A stretch of 64,000 nt of DNA, from positions 558,001-622,000 of the forward strand of contig NZ_VAUA01000001.1 in the NCBI RefSeq assembly GCF_005771405.1. Reading direction: 5' to 3'. Made by a program: the position numbers and the translations under genes. Source of the DNA: Parasedimentitalea maritima (GTDB taxonomy: Bacteria; Pseudomonadota; Alphaproteobacteria; Rhodobacterales; Rhodobacteraceae). Below the pieces are notes generated by a model. That model had not been told where the DNA came from and ran no database searches. It was given only the letters and a program-made list of their open reading frames with translations. Below, in pieces: positions 34,220 through 43,698 of the stretch; the first letter of the stretch is position 1; each line of letters begins with the position of its first letter.

Positions 34220-35352
34220 GCGCGGCCCTCAGCCATGCCTATGGCGATCTCAACCGCACGGGCAGCGCCGTCAAACTGCAGCTCATTTGTCGCGCGGCGG
34301 GGGGATGTTATGGCGGCGTTAAGGGCTGTGCAGAGGCTCGCTGGTGTCAGATCGCTGCTGCGCAAGACTTCGATGCCGTCCAGAGGGGAAAGGCTCTCAG
34401 CGCGCAATCCCTGCTCAACCTCTTTACCCGCATCAAACGGGATCAGAACGGACGGCGTTCCAGCCTGAAGCAGATCCAGCGCCGTATTGTAGCCGCACAT
34501 ACTGACTGAGGCCGCGGCCAGCGGCAGCATCTGGCGGAAGTCAGGGCGGGCGGCTTCGATGACTGCAGGTGATCCTGTGGCGTTTAGGCGTGCGATCCGG
34601 TCGGTCGCATCGCTGCCACCAACCAACAGACGCCACGGGATATCCGACATCTGCGCGGCAGCAAGCAATGCGGTTTCAAACAGCGCATCACCGACGCTGC
34701 CGCCACCGGCGCTGACCAACACTTCGCCACGCCCAGCATTCAGCGGATGAGGTATCGCAGCGGGTGGGGCAACGTACCCCGTGTATCGCAGCTTGGCGTG
34801 CAACATTTCTGAGACCGGCCAGCTGACTTCAAGCCGGGTGGCGACCGGGTCCGAATGGACCAGCACCGCGTCGTAGAACTCGGCGATCATCGCGTCTGCT
34901 TGTGTGGCCTTTTTGGGCTTAGAAGGCGGTGCCAGAATATCGCGGATTGATGCCAGCACCACCGGGCGACGGGGCTGCGCATGGGCTGTTCGCAGCAATG
35001 CCTGAAACTCGGCAGCGAGACTGCGCCGTCCAAAGGGGTATAATTCAGTGATCAGTATATCCGGCTGCATGTCAGAGAGCGCTGCACAAAGGGCGGTCTG
35101 CCGCCGGGCGTAATACGCGGTCTCTGTGATCGTTCCGGTCTCATCCAGCAGTCGGGTGAAGTCCACTCCGTCAGATCGCAGGGGTGGCAGTTGCAACAGC
35201 TCAACCCCGTCCGTGTTTAGCTGTGCTGCCGGAAACCCACCCGAGGCCACACGGACCTGATGTCCCGCATCGGCAAAGGCGCGGCCCAGCGTCAGCGCCC
35301 GGCTGAGATGGCCGGTGCCTAACAGGTGGGTTACAGCAATCAGAACTTTCAT
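34216..35352 (-). CDS. GT28-like glycosyltransferase (operon gene 5)
   Basis: 378 residues, GT-B fold of the MurG/COG4671-like type. N-terminal MKVLIAVTHLLGTGHLSRALTL carries the G-x-G-H motif; the C-terminal half has VSAGGGSVGD and the nucleotide-sugar site SMCGYNTALDLLQAGTPSVLIPF with the Gln/Glu of EVEQ. It is a distant paralogue of the gene at 38262-39488 (both have TGYL/TGYV and GGYN/CGYN motifs). Probably transfers a sugar or aminosugar from a UDP donor. No membrane segment. Coupled by ATGA overlaps. Confidence 0.82.
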   Translation of the reverse strand: MKVLIAVTHLLGTGHLSRALTLGRAFADAGHQVRVASGGFPAAQLNTDGVELLQLPPLRSDGVDFTRLLDETGTITETAYYARRQTALCAALSDMQPDILITELYPFGRRSLAAEFQALLRTAHAQPRRPVVLASIRDILAPPSKPKKATQADAMIAEFYDAVLVHSDPVATRLEVSWPVSEMLHAKLRYTGYVAPPAAIPHPLNAGRGEVLVSAGGGSVGDALFETALLAAAQMSDIPWRLLVGGSDATDRIARLNATGSPAVIEAARPDFRQMLPLAAASVSMCGYNTALDLLQAGTPSVLIPFDAGKEVEQGLRAESLSPLDGIEVLRSSDLTPASLCTALNAAITSPRRATNELQFDGAARAVEIAIGMAEGRA

Positions 35353-35939
35353 ACGGCAGCTGTACGCTTCGTCAGACGCACTGGTTCTGCGAGGGGGGTC
35401 AGAGTGTCACCATCGATTTCGACAACAAACAGCCGGTTGCGCTTGATTCTGAAGGGGGCGGGGCCGTCAAAGTTCCAGCCATAGGCACGCGCTAGGATCA
35501 TCCGCATAATGCCAATGTGGCAAACTGCGACGGTGTCACGTTGCAGGCTGGCAACCCAAGGGGAGATACGCGCCCAGACCTCTCCCGGCGTTTCGCCATT
35601 TGGCGGACGATAGTCCCAGCCCCATTGTTCAATATCGCGAAACCCGCTGTTGGGGTCCGCCTTTAGGTCCAGCCCATGGGAGCCTTCCCAGTCTCCCCAA
35701 AACATTTCAGTCAAGGCCGGCGCGGTTTGTGGTTCGCGATCTGACACAATGCGGGCGGTTTCCGCTGCGCGCATCAGGGGGCTGGACCACAGGTCCGCGT
35801 GATCCCACGGCGCGGGCAGCGCAAAGGCAGCAAGGTCAGCGCGAGCCTCATCATCCAGTGGAATATCACTGCGGCCCTGAATGCGGCCTGCGCGGTTCCA
35901 GTGAGTGTGACCATGGCGCAAAAGAGCAAGGCGGATCAT
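35349..35939 (-). CDS. histidine phosphatase family protein (operon gene 4)
   Basis: 196 residues. The RHG motif is LALLRHGHTHWNRAGRIQGRSDIPL (phospho-accepting His in R-H-G), with Glu in EMFWGDWEG and the second His in VAVCHIGIMRM. It is a phosphoglycerate-mutase-like phosphatase. Start at 35939 is fixed by the ATGA overlap with the preceding gene. In a sugar operon it probably dephosphorylates a sugar phosphate or a glycosylated phosphate intermediate, like the phosphatases in alpha-ribazole or glucosylglycerol-type routes. Confidence 0.88.
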   Translation of the reverse strand: MIRLALLRHGHTHWNRAGRIQGRSDIPLDDEARADLAAFALPAPWDHADLWSSPLMRAAETARIVSDREPQTAPALTEMFWGDWEGSHGLDLKADPNSGFRDIEQWGWDYRPPNGETPGEVWARISPWVASLQRDTVAVCHIGIMRMILARAYGWNFDGPAPFRIKRNRLFVVEIDGDTLTPLAEPVRLTKRTAAV

Positions 35940-37024
35940 GTGGTAGCCTCCAGAAGGGGGGTAACGGCAGACCAAAACCGCGCAGTTGCGGCAGGTGCCA
36001 AATGAGTCTTGGATATCATCCTACGCGCGGCTGTGCCAAGGCTGGCACGCAGGGCCGGATCGGTCAGAAGGCCAGTAATTTGATGGGCCAACGCCTTTGG
36101 GCCATCCTCGGGTGTTGGGTAGGTGCCGGGCAGTAATACATCCCGCAGGCCCGGCCGATCCTGCGCTACAACCGGCAATCCGTGACCTTGGGCCTCAAGG
36201 TAGACCATGCCAAAGGCCTCGTTCACGCCGGGCCATAGGAACAAGCTGGCATTGGCGTAGGCCGCTGCCATTTCGGTACGGTCCAGTTGGCCCAGAAAGG
36301 TAACGCGCGGGCCAAACGGGGCCATCAGTGTTTCGACCTCGGCACGAGCAGGCCCGTCGCCGGCAATCTGCAAGGACCAATCCCCGGTTAGATGCGCAAG
36401 GGTCTTGGCGATGATCTGGTATGAGGCCAGTTTGTCGCCGCTGCGCATCATGCCTGCGGTCAGCATAGGGCCCGTCAAACGGGCCGCCGACGGAAGCGTC
36501 TCTGTTGGCAAGAAGGGGGGGAAATGCACCAGGTTCTGGTTTTCAAAACGCTCACGTTTCAAGGTGATCAGGTCATTGGCTGTCAGATAGAAAATCACAT
36601 CAGCCGCATCACAGGCCCTATGGGCGGAGGCCGCGAACCCTGCCCATGAGCCGGTTAACCGACTGGTGGCGCGGGTGCTTTCGATCTGTACATAGGGGAT
36701 GTTGCGGGCATGGGCCACGATTGGACCAATCAGGTCTGGGGCCTTGTAGTAGTTGTGGTAGGTGACCCAGAGATCCATGTCTGGCAGGGTGCGGATCAGA
36801 CGATCGGCTTCGGTTTTTGCCTGCGCGTGCAGATCCTCTTGCAAGGCGCGGTCCCCTCGCTTGTCATAGATCTTCAGCTCGGAAACCAGATCAACAGATG
36901 CGCCACCTGCAGCAATAATGGCCATCAGATTGCGCGCCATTTCCCGGTCACCCGACGGCACCGGGTGGTGCGGCGATTTCAGGGGCGCATAAAAGGCAAC
37001 CCGTCGACCCGCCCCTGTGATCAT
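35936..37024 (-). CDS. GT4 family glycosyltransferase (operon gene 3)
   Basis: 362 residues, GT-B fold. The C-terminal donor site has the E-x7-E signature NEAFGMVYLEAQGHGLPVVA and LQIAGDGPARAEVE. The N-terminal acceptor domain starts GRRVAFYAPLKSPHHPVPSGDREMARNL. No membrane segments or signal peptide, so peripheral or cytoplasmic. Retaining transferase using a nucleotide sugar. ATGA overlaps at both ends. Acceptor unknown. Confidence 0.88.
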   Translation of the reverse strand: MITGAGRRVAFYAPLKSPHHPVPSGDREMARNLMAIIAAGGASVDLVSELKIYDKRGDRALQEDLHAQAKTEADRLIRTLPDMDLWVTYHNYYKAPDLIGPIVAHARNIPYVQIESTRATSRLTGSWAGFAASAHRACDAADVIFYLTANDLITLKRERFENQNLVHFPPFLPTETLPSAARLTGPMLTAGMMRSGDKLASYQIIAKTLAHLTGDWSLQIAGDGPARAEVETLMAPFGPRVTFLGQLDRTEMAAAYANASLFLWPGVNEAFGMVYLEAQGHGLPVVAQDRPGLRDVLLPGTYPTPEDGPKALAHQITGLLTDPALRASLGTAARRMISKTHLAPAATARFWSAVTPLLEATT

Positions 37025-38265
37025 TGGCCTGCCAGCATCGCAGTCAGACGTTGGGACAGGCGGGTGATGCCGGGGCTCATACCAAATTCACATTTCAGCC
37101 GGGACAATGCCGCCTCAGCCATCTCAGCCGCCTGATCCGGATGCCGTGCAATTTGCAGCATGGCTTCAGCCAGGCATTCGGGCGCATCATCTGACAGCAA
37201 TCCGTGGGTGCCTGTGGTGATGAATTCTGGGATTGCTGATACTGCGGTGGACAGGATTGGCAGGCGCTGCGAGGCCGCCTCCATCAGCACGTTGGGCAAC
37301 CCATCGCGATCCCCATCACTGGCGATGCGACTGGGCAGGACAAACAGATCAGCTGCGCGCATGGCGGCAATCACCTCTGGCTGGTCACAGGCGCCGCGCC
37401 AGTTGATCCGGTGGTTGATCCCAGCCTTTATGGCCATGTCTTCAAGAGGTGCCTTCAGGTCACCGCCGCCAATATGGGTCCAATGCCAATCCAATCCCTC
37501 GGGCAGCAACGCGAGTGCGGCAATTAAGTTGTCAAAGCCCTTCTTCTCAACCAGGCGCCCGACTGACATCAGATGCAGCGGATCACCCGCCTTGCGCCAG
37601 ACCCGATCCGGCGCGGCGGGAAATCGGCCCAGATCAAGGCCATGGTAAATCAGGTCAACGCGGGTTGGATCGTCCGACATCTCTTGCAGATGTTTGGCGC
37701 CAAACCCAGTGCAGGTTGCCCCAAAGGCCGCGCCATGATGGGCACTGGACAGTTTTTCTGAAATCTCCCAATCGGGTGAGGTCCAGATGTCTTTGGCATG
37801 GGCTGAGAAGCTCCATGGCAATCCGCGTATGATAGCGGCGTAGCGTGCAACCGATGACGGCGTGTGAAGGAAATGCGCGTACATGCCCAGCACTGCATCC
37901 GGCATTTCAGCTGCCAGGACACAGGCCTGCCCAAACCGGCGAATGCGATTATGGGAGGGGTCGCGTTTCAGGTCGGTGCGCCAGATCCTGTAGGCTTCGG
38001 CATAGCCGGGCAGGGTCTGCGCTACATTTCGTGCACGCCAGACCCGGTCCGGTTCCTGATACAGATATTCGGGCAGGTAATTTACCTGTGCCTGCAACTG
38101 GTCATGTAACGGATGGCGTTTGACGTCGGTGGGATGACGGAGTGACCAGATCTCAAAACTATGTCCGGCTGCTTCCAGCGCGACCAGTTCCTGCGCGATA
38201 AATGTTTCGGACAGGCGCGGCCAGCCCTTGACCAAAACCGCTAGCGGCGGAGATGTATTGCTCAT
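37021..38265 (-). CDS. GT4 family glycosyltransferase (operon gene 2)
   Basis: 414 residues. N-terminal VLVKGWPRLSETFIAQELVALEAAGH is typical of GT4 enzymes of the capsule/exopolysaccharide and colanic-acid type. The donor domain has MSVGRLVEKKGFDNLIAAL, IGGGDLKAPLE and DGDRDGLPNVLMEAASQRLPILST, the E-x7-E region with Asp at the first acidic position. A middle region rich in aromatic residues replaces membrane anchors. Second gene of the operon with ATGA overlaps on both sides. Confidence 0.88.
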   Translation of the reverse strand: MSNTSPPLAVLVKGWPRLSETFIAQELVALEAAGHSFEIWSLRHPTDVKRHPLHDQLQAQVNYLPEYLYQEPDRVWRARNVAQTLPGYAEAYRIWRTDLKRDPSHNRIRRFGQACVLAAEMPDAVLGMYAHFLHTPSSVARYAAIIRGLPWSFSAHAKDIWTSPDWEISEKLSSAHHGAAFGATCTGFGAKHLQEMSDDPTRVDLIYHGLDLGRFPAAPDRVWRKAGDPLHLMSVGRLVEKKGFDNLIAALALLPEGLDWHWTHIGGGDLKAPLEDMAIKAGINHRINWRGACDQPEVIAAMRAADLFVLPSRIASDGDRDGLPNVLMEAASQRLPILSTAVSAIPEFITTGTHGLLSDDAPECLAEAMLQIARHPDQAAEMAEAALSRLKCEFGMSPGITRLSQRLTAMLAGQ

Positions 38266-39488
38266 TCTGTCGTCTCTTGTTGGGCACTGGCAAGCAGGCT
38301 TGCGACACGGTTGGTGACATAGTCCAACCCGTCAAGCAGCCCATCTGATATGGCCGCTGAAGGTGGCTTTTGCTGATCCAGTGCCCGAATGGCGCGGATC
38401 ATCGAGTCGGCGGTCATGCCATCGCGTTCTTCGTCCAGCATAGCAATCAGGCCCAGCTGCTCAGCACGGCTTGCACGGATCCATTGCTCCAGACGTGGCG
38501 TGGTGCGCGGCACTATGACTGCGGGTTTGTCAAACGAGAGCACTTCACAGAAGGTGTTGTACCCCCCCATGCAGACCACACTCTGCGCTCCAGCAAACAG
38601 GGTTTCGATCTTGGATTCAAATCCTACGGCAGTGACCCGGCCACTCAGTTGGGCAACACGGGTTTCGAATTGCTCGCGGGTGTCACCGGACAGGAACGGC
38701 CCATAGACCAAAACCGCGCGTGGGTTCAGATCTGGGTCGCGTTCATAGGCGGCCAACACCAGATCCACCATTGCAGCGCCATCGCCGCCACCGCCCGGTG
38801 TGATCAGAATATAGGGTTGTTCGGGTGGTTCGCCCAAAGTGCCAAGATCGCGGCGCAGATAACCAGTGTAATGAGTGCGAGCCTGAACATCTGCGCTAAG
38901 GTCGAGCCCGGATGTTGGGTTATAAATCGAGCGCAGCCCATAGACCCAAAGCTCGTCATAGAAACTTTCGGTGGCTGGGATCGCGCCTTTGCGATGCCAC
39001 TCGGCGGCGAGGACATCGGGTTCGTCCAGCACGTCGCGCAGTCCTAACACCAGGCGCGCGCGACCACGCGATTTAAGCAGATCCAGCGTTGGCAGTAGCT
39101 CTCCGCGAAAGCCGGTTGGTTCTTTGTCAACAATCAGGATGTCGGGGTCATATTGCTCGGCGGTCGAGCGGATCAGTCCAGCACGCAGGTCTGTGGTTTC
39201 ATCAATGCTCATCCCCATGGTGCGGGAGGCATAAGACCCGTCCGAGCGTTTGATAACGCCGGGCAGGCGCACGTGATCAACGCGGGTGGGAAAGGCAAAC
39301 CGGCCTGCCACAGGAGACCCGGTCAGGATCAGGGCCGAGGCGGTGGGGTCGGCGGCGGTGATGGCACCGGCCAGCGCACGCGAACGGCGCAGGTGGCCCA
39401 GACCAAAGGTGTCATGGCTGTACAACATCACCCGGGGCGGGCGTGAATCGTTGGTCGCGGGCGAAATGGTAGGAGTTTGAACTGTCAT
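38262..39488 (-). CDS. GT28-like glycosyltransferase (operon gene 1)
   Basis: 408 residues. GT-B fold of the MurG/COG4671-like type: VMLYSHDTFGLGHLRRSRAL with G-x-G-H, and a C-terminal site LITPGGGGDGAAMVD, then CMGGYNTFCEVLSFDKPAVIVPR. It opens a run of seven genes all joined by 4-nt overlaps. The Shine-Dalgarno is weak. The 426-bp upstream region contains several hairpins and must hold the promoter, back to back with the MscS gene. Probably starts assembly of a glycan or glycolipid; acceptor unknown. Confidence 0.83.
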   Translation of the reverse strand: MTVQTPTISPATNDSRPPRVMLYSHDTFGLGHLRRSRALAGAITAADPTASALILTGSPVAGRFAFPTRVDHVRLPGVIKRSDGSYASRTMGMSIDETTDLRAGLIRSTAEQYDPDILIVDKEPTGFRGELLPTLDLLKSRGRARLVLGLRDVLDEPDVLAAEWHRKGAIPATESFYDELWVYGLRSIYNPTSGLDLSADVQARTHYTGYLRRDLGTLGEPPEQPYILITPGGGGDGAAMVDLVLAAYERDPDLNPRAVLVYGPFLSGDTREQFETRVAQLSGRVTAVGFESKIETLFAGAQSVVCMGGYNTFCEVLSFDKPAVIVPRTTPRLEQWIRASRAEQLGLIAMLDEERDGMTADSMIRAIRALDQQKPPSAAISDGLLDGLDYVTNRVASLLASAQQETTE

Positions 39489-39914
39489 GGTCGAGCCTGA
39501 GCGGATGGGTCAATAAGTAGGATCGCGACAGGGCTATTTTGACCTGAGGCAAAGCAATAGAAAGCAGTCCGCGCGAGTCGGTGCGCCGCCCATAGCGGCG
39601 CCAGATGCGGTGAAGGGAAACCCCTTGTCTGCTCGGCCATTGTTCGCCTCAGGTTGCGCAGCCAGCTCCCAAAATTGGGATCAGGCACGGTCCATGTTTT
39701 TTCGCGCGTCCCTGCGGAGCACCCGGTTGCAAATTGCGTTGCAGACGGACCTCCGCGCCCGGAGGCTCGCGAACACAAAATGTATAGCCTGCGCGCAAAA
39801 AACATGCAATCAGCCGGGGTTCAACAATGCACAAAGTTGCGTATGGTCGTTGGGTTTGCGCTGCTGCCTCGGCTGGGCTATTTTTGTACAAATCACCCGA
39901 GGACCATCTTTCCC
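39489..39914. other. 426-bp divergent intergenic region with short hairpins
   Basis: Between the glycosyltransferase operon and the MscS gene. I see no convincing gene. Small perfect dyads: GCGCCGC-CCATA-GCGGCGC (39583-39601), CCCAAAATTGGG (near 39668), and CCTCCG-CGCC-CGGAGG (near 39750). Promoters for both sides must lie here. A structured RNA is possible, but no known family was recognised. Confidence 0.35.
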
Positions 39915-42251
39915 ATGACGCATTTGTTTTTTCGTTTTCTGTTGAGTGGCTTGCTGGCAGTGATGCTGGCGGTTCCGTTGGCCTCACCCCTGGCTGCACA
40001 AAGCGATGACGCCAACAGCGCCGAAGCACTAGCCAAGGCTATCGAACTGGCCGCCGACAGTGGCGTTGGTGTTATTGTTCTGGATGGTCGAGGTCAGTTG
40101 GTTGGCGGCAGTGTCGAGGAACCGGGGGCAGGTGAGTCGGCGGATGGGATGGGGGGACCATCTGCGTTGATGCAGGTGCAATCCGAAGTCGACAAGTTTC
40201 GGCAAGAGCTGCGCAGCAGGTTGGCAGCCTTACCCTATGCCAAAGTAGAAGTGGCGTATATTCTGAAACAGACCAGCCCGGACGGGCGCATTCAGACCTA
40301 TCTGGAGATCTTGGGCTGGTCTGTGCTTTTGCTGTTGATTGGTCGTTGGCTCTCCATTGAGATCTACGGCAAACGGATCGCCAAGCGTTTGGTTGTCGGG
40401 CGGGTCAAAGCCGACCCTGAAGGCTATCGCGATAAAATGCCATTCTTGGTGTTTCGGTTTGTCATGGGGATGGGAGCCACCATCTTTGCGATGATTTTTG
40501 CGGGGCTGGCGGGCTATCTTATTTTTGGACCCGCTGAGGACAGCTCGGTTAAATTTACTGTTACAGCGGTTTACACAGCCTATTTTCTGGCCTGCACCGC
40601 GTCAGACCTGTGGCGCATGGTGCTTTCCCCCTATCTTAGCCAGTACCGTATTCCGGTTTTCTCAGACCGGGATGCCAAACGCCTGTATCTTTGGGCCTCC
40701 ATTTTGGCGACCTATGATATTTGTTCGATCCTGTTTGCCACCTGGGTTGGTGATTTTGGCCTGAACTATAACTTGTATGCCTTGGTGCATGGTGTGCTGA
40801 CGCTGGTCGCGACCATCGGCAATCTGGCAATGGTTCTTTTCAATGCCCGCGCTATTACCAATGCGATCCGCGCCGGGAAGCCAAAGGCTGAATGTAGCTG
40901 GCTGGTGCAGGGGTTAAGCACCATCTGGGCCCCACTTGTGATGGCCTATATGGTGTTTGGCTGGCTGAACCTGGCGTTTGATCTGGTACTGGAACGCGAA
41001 GCTCCGATCCCATTGATGGTGGGAACCTATATGGTGCTGACGTTGATCCTGATTGTTTACGGGGTCATAAACTATGTGATCGAACGCTTCTTTGACCGGT
41101 CGCGTCAGGTGCAACAGTTGAACGAGGAATTGGCCGAGGCCGAGGGCATGGAAGTGATGCCCATGGATGATGATATGCGGCCAGCCCGTCCGGTGCATCC
41201 GATTGCCACGTTTGAGGATCTGGCACGCCGGGTGGCAGGTATTCTGGCTTTTGTGGTCGGGGGCTTTGCGCTGATCCGGGTTTGGAATCCGGATGTAAAC
41301 TGGATGGCTGACTCGGTTGGTGAAAGAGTGACGGACGTTATCTCTATCCTGTTCATCGGCTATATCATTTATCACCTGTTCCGGATTTGGATCGACAGCA
41401 AAATCGCCGAAGAGACGGTTGATACGGAGGATGGTGAACTCGGCGATGAGGGGGGCGAAACAGGAGCCAGCCGGTTGGCAACACTGCTGCCGTTGTTTCG
41501 GGGGGCAATTCTGGCGGTTGTTGTGGTCTCCATTGGTCTAATAGTGCTGCTGGAGCTGGGCATCAACGTCAGCCCGCTGTTTGCGGGTGCAGGTGTGGTT
41601 GGTCTGGCCATCGGCTTTGGTTCGCAGACTCTGGTGCGTGACATTTTCTCAGGCGCGTTCTTTTTGGTCGATGATGCATTCCGCAAAGGCGAATACATCG
41701 ACATTGGTGATGTGAAAGGCACGGTTGAAAAGATCTCGGTCCGGTCGTTCCAGTTGCGGCACCATCTTGGCGCGCTGCAGACCATTCCCTTTGGTGAAAT
41801 CCGGGTGTTGACCAACTATTCCCGCGACTGGGTGATCATGAAACTGCCGTTGCGGGTAACCTATGACACCGATGTCGAAAAAGTACGTAAGCTGATCAAG
41901 AACCTGGGCAAAGAGCTGCTGAACGATCCGGTGATTGGCGATAACTTTATCCAACCCCTGAAATCGCAGGGCGTGATTGAAATGCAGGACTCTGCGATGA
42001 TCATCCGGGTCAAATTTATGACCAAACCGGGTGATCAGTGGCTGGTGCGCAAGAAGGTCTACGAAGAAATCCGTCAATTGTTCGAGCGCGAGGACATCCA
42101 TTTTGCCCACCGTGAGGTCACTGTACGCCTGGCCGAAGGTAAACCCGAGGATCTGAACCAGAAACAGAAAGAGGCGGTAACCGGTGCGGTGCAGGCTGCG
42201 ATGGATGGGGATTTGCTGGACGAAGGTGGCGGAGCTGGCGACGATCGCTAG
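39915..42251 (+). CDS. large mechanosensitive channel of the MscS family
   Basis: 778 residues. Signal peptide at 1-29 (LLAVMLAVPLASPLAAQ), a periplasmic N-terminal part, many hydrophobic helices from about 135 to 520, then the MscS core: pore helix LFAGAGVVGLAIGFGSQTLVRD (about 555-577) and the beta domain FRKGEYIDIGDVKGTVEKIS. The C-terminal vestibule domain follows. It resembles MscK/YbdG-type multi-helix channels that open on hypo-osmotic shock. ATG 39915 is chosen because it starts the signal peptide; the in-frame extension to 39654 is unlikely. Inner membrane. Confidence 0.9.
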   Translation: MTHLFFRFLLSGLLAVMLAVPLASPLAAQSDDANSAEALAKAIELAADSGVGVIVLDGRGQLVGGSVEEPGAGESADGMGGPSALMQVQSEVDKFRQELRSRLAALPYAKVEVAYILKQTSPDGRIQTYLEILGWSVLLLLIGRWLSIEIYGKRIAKRLVVGRVKADPEGYRDKMPFLVFRFVMGMGATIFAMIFAGLAGYLIFGPAEDSSVKFTVTAVYTAYFLACTASDLWRMVLSPYLSQYRIPVFSDRDAKRLYLWASILATYDICSILFATWVGDFGLNYNLYALVHGVLTLVATIGNLAMVLFNARAITNAIRAGKPKAECSWLVQGLSTIWAPLVMAYMVFGWLNLAFDLVLEREAPIPLMVGTYMVLTLILIVYGVINYVIERFFDRSRQVQQLNEELAEAEGMEVMPMDDDMRPARPVHPIATFEDLARRVAGILAFVVGGFALIRVWNPDVNWMADSVGERVTDVISILFIGYIIYHLFRIWIDSKIAEETVDTEDGELGDEGGETGASRLATLLPLFRGAILAVVVVSIGLIVLLELGINVSPLFAGAGVVGLAIGFGSQTLVRDIFSGAFFLVDDAFRKGEYIDIGDVKGTVEKISVRSFQLRHHLGALQTIPFGEIRVLTNYSRDWVIMKLPLRVTYDTDVEKVRKLIKNLGKELLNDPVIGDNFIQPLKSQGVIEMQDSAMIIRVKFMTKPGDQWLVRKKVYEEIRQLFEREDIHFAHREVTVRLAEGKPEDLNQKQKEAVTGAVQAAMDGDLLDEGGGAGDDR

Positions 42252-42295
42252 TTGCTAGATGCTTTCAAATACCCAAACGCTCCCGCCGTCGCACT

Positions 42296-42353
42296 GGGCC
42301 GCTGTCGCGGCCCGTTTAACGTTGGGCATGGCGCTGCGGCTAGACCGCAGCGC
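42296..42353. terminator. tandem hairpins between MscS and CoA-transferase genes
   Basis: GGGCCGC-TGTC-GCGGCCC followed by GTTT at 42296-42313 fits a terminator for the MscS gene. GCGCTGCGG-CTAGA-CCGCAGCGC at 42331-42353 (9-bp perfect stem) lies 1 bp from the stop of the convergent CoA-transferase gene and probably ends that operon. Confidence 0.7.
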
Positions 42354-42354
42354 G

Positions 42355-43698
42355 TCAGAGCCAGATTGCGCCGGATGTACCAAGTCGGCTGGCGGGAAGG
42401 TCCCATGACATCGAGGTTGTGGACAGCGACAGTGGGGCGGTCAGGCGCTGACCAATCCCCCAGCCACTGTGTTCGGGTAGGGTCGCAAAGTCGCTATTCT
42501 GCGCGGAGGTGATATCCGGGCCTACCGCATCTTTTGACAGATCAGCCAGCAATGCGGCGGTGCGCGCAAGCGACAGGCGCGCCTGAGGTACTGGGTTTCC
42601 CTGAGTGGCAGCTGTCAGGGCAGACAGGACAGTAGCGGCCATCAGATACCCGGTTGCGTGATCCAACGCCTGTACCGGTAGCGGTGTCGGGGTGTCGGAA
42701 CCGGACCAGCGACGCCCGGCATCCGCAATGCCACTGCTCATCTGGACCAAGCTGTCAAAACCACGTCGGTTTGCCCAAGGCCCACTCCAGCCATAGGCAT
42801 TCAGGGTGACCTCAATCAGGTTCGGAGCAAGTTGACCGCGGGCTTCCAGATCATAGCCCAACCCATCAAGTGCGCCGGGGCGGTAGCCATGCACCAACAC
42901 GTCGGCATTGGCCAGAAGGGTTTCAAATGTGCGGCGGTCCTGTGCATGGCGCAGATCAAGATAGGTGCAACGTTTGCCCAGCGAAATATCGGGGATAACG
43001 CCCGGTTCATCCCAACCGGGCGGATCAATCCGCAGCACCTCTGCGCCAAACCCAGCCAGAGTTCGGGTTGCAATCGGGCCGGCCAGAACACGAGTCAGGT
43101 CAAGCACGCGCAGACCAGCCAATGGTCGTTCTGCGGTGGCTTGCGGTCGGGGGCGCAGAGCAATGGTGCGTGGCGCTACCCAGTCGATCAAGGGGTCTGA
43201 GGTGACGGCCTGACCTTGAGCGTGCGCCAGCCAATCAGACTGGGAGCGCATGGCGGCGGCAACACCACCACTGTCGACAATGGCGCCTTCCAATGCGTCC
43301 CCTTGCCATTTGCGCACTGCGGTGGTCACGGCATCCCGGGTATTTGCGCAATCAAGCACCCGCAAAGCCGCGGCACGGTGATGGGGCAGGTTGGTGTGTA
43401 GGCGTATCCAGCCGTCAGCGCATTGATAGTTCCCGGCGATGGCGTCCCACAGGCTGGGCATGTCCCACCCGCTGGGACGGAAGCTGTAGCCATACCACAG
43501 CGATGCGAGGCGCTGATCAACCGTGATCTGCGGTTGCTGTTTGGCAAGGTCCAGAGCCCGTATCAGCCCCGCCAGTTCTGATCCGACTGCAGCCAGCGAG
43601 GCCGTGGCCAGCTCTGTCACCGCAAAGGCGCTGGGAAGTTGGCCTGACCCGGTAACCTTGTAGGTCGCAGGGTCAGGTAGGGTGCGCAGCAGGGTCAA
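42355..43698 (-). CDS. CaiB/BaiF family CoA-transferase
   Basis: 447 residues, class III CoA-transferase. The family core is LAGLRVLDLTRVLAGPIATRTLAGFGAEVLRIDPP, then GKRCTYLDLRHAQDRRTFETLLANADVLVHGYRPG. In most members this block is N-terminal; here about 190 residues precede it, so this is the longer, apparently two-part type. Moves CoA between carboxylic acids. Its ATG overlaps the stop of the ABC permease by 4 nt, so it is co-translated with the importer and probably activates the imported acid or its breakdown product. Confidence 0.88.
   Translation of the reverse strand: MTLLRTLPDPATYKVTGSGQLPSAFAVTELATASLAAVGSELAGLIRALDLAKQQPQITVDQRLASLWYGYSFRPSGWDMPSLWDAIAGNYQCADGWIRLHTNLPHHRAAALRVLDCANTRDAVTTAVRKWQGDALEGAIVDSGGVAAAMRSQSDWLAHAQGQAVTSDPLIDWVAPRTIALRPRPQATAERPLAGLRVLDLTRVLAGPIATRTLAGFGAEVLRIDPPGWDEPGVIPDISLGKRCTYLDLRHAQDRRTFETLLANADVLVHGYRPGALDGLGYDLEARGQLAPNLIEVTLNAYGWSGPWANRRGFDSLVQMSSGIADAGRRWSGSDTPTPLPVQALDHATGYLMAATVLSALTAATQGNPVPQARLSLARTAALLADLSKDAVGPDITSAQNSDFATLPEHSGWGIGQRLTAPLSLSTTSMSWDLPASRLGTSGAIWL

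Noticed and set aside
39654-39914. 87-residue N-terminal extension of the MscS protein
   Set aside because: The signal peptide starts at 39915; the upstream residues are of mixed, non-conserved composition.
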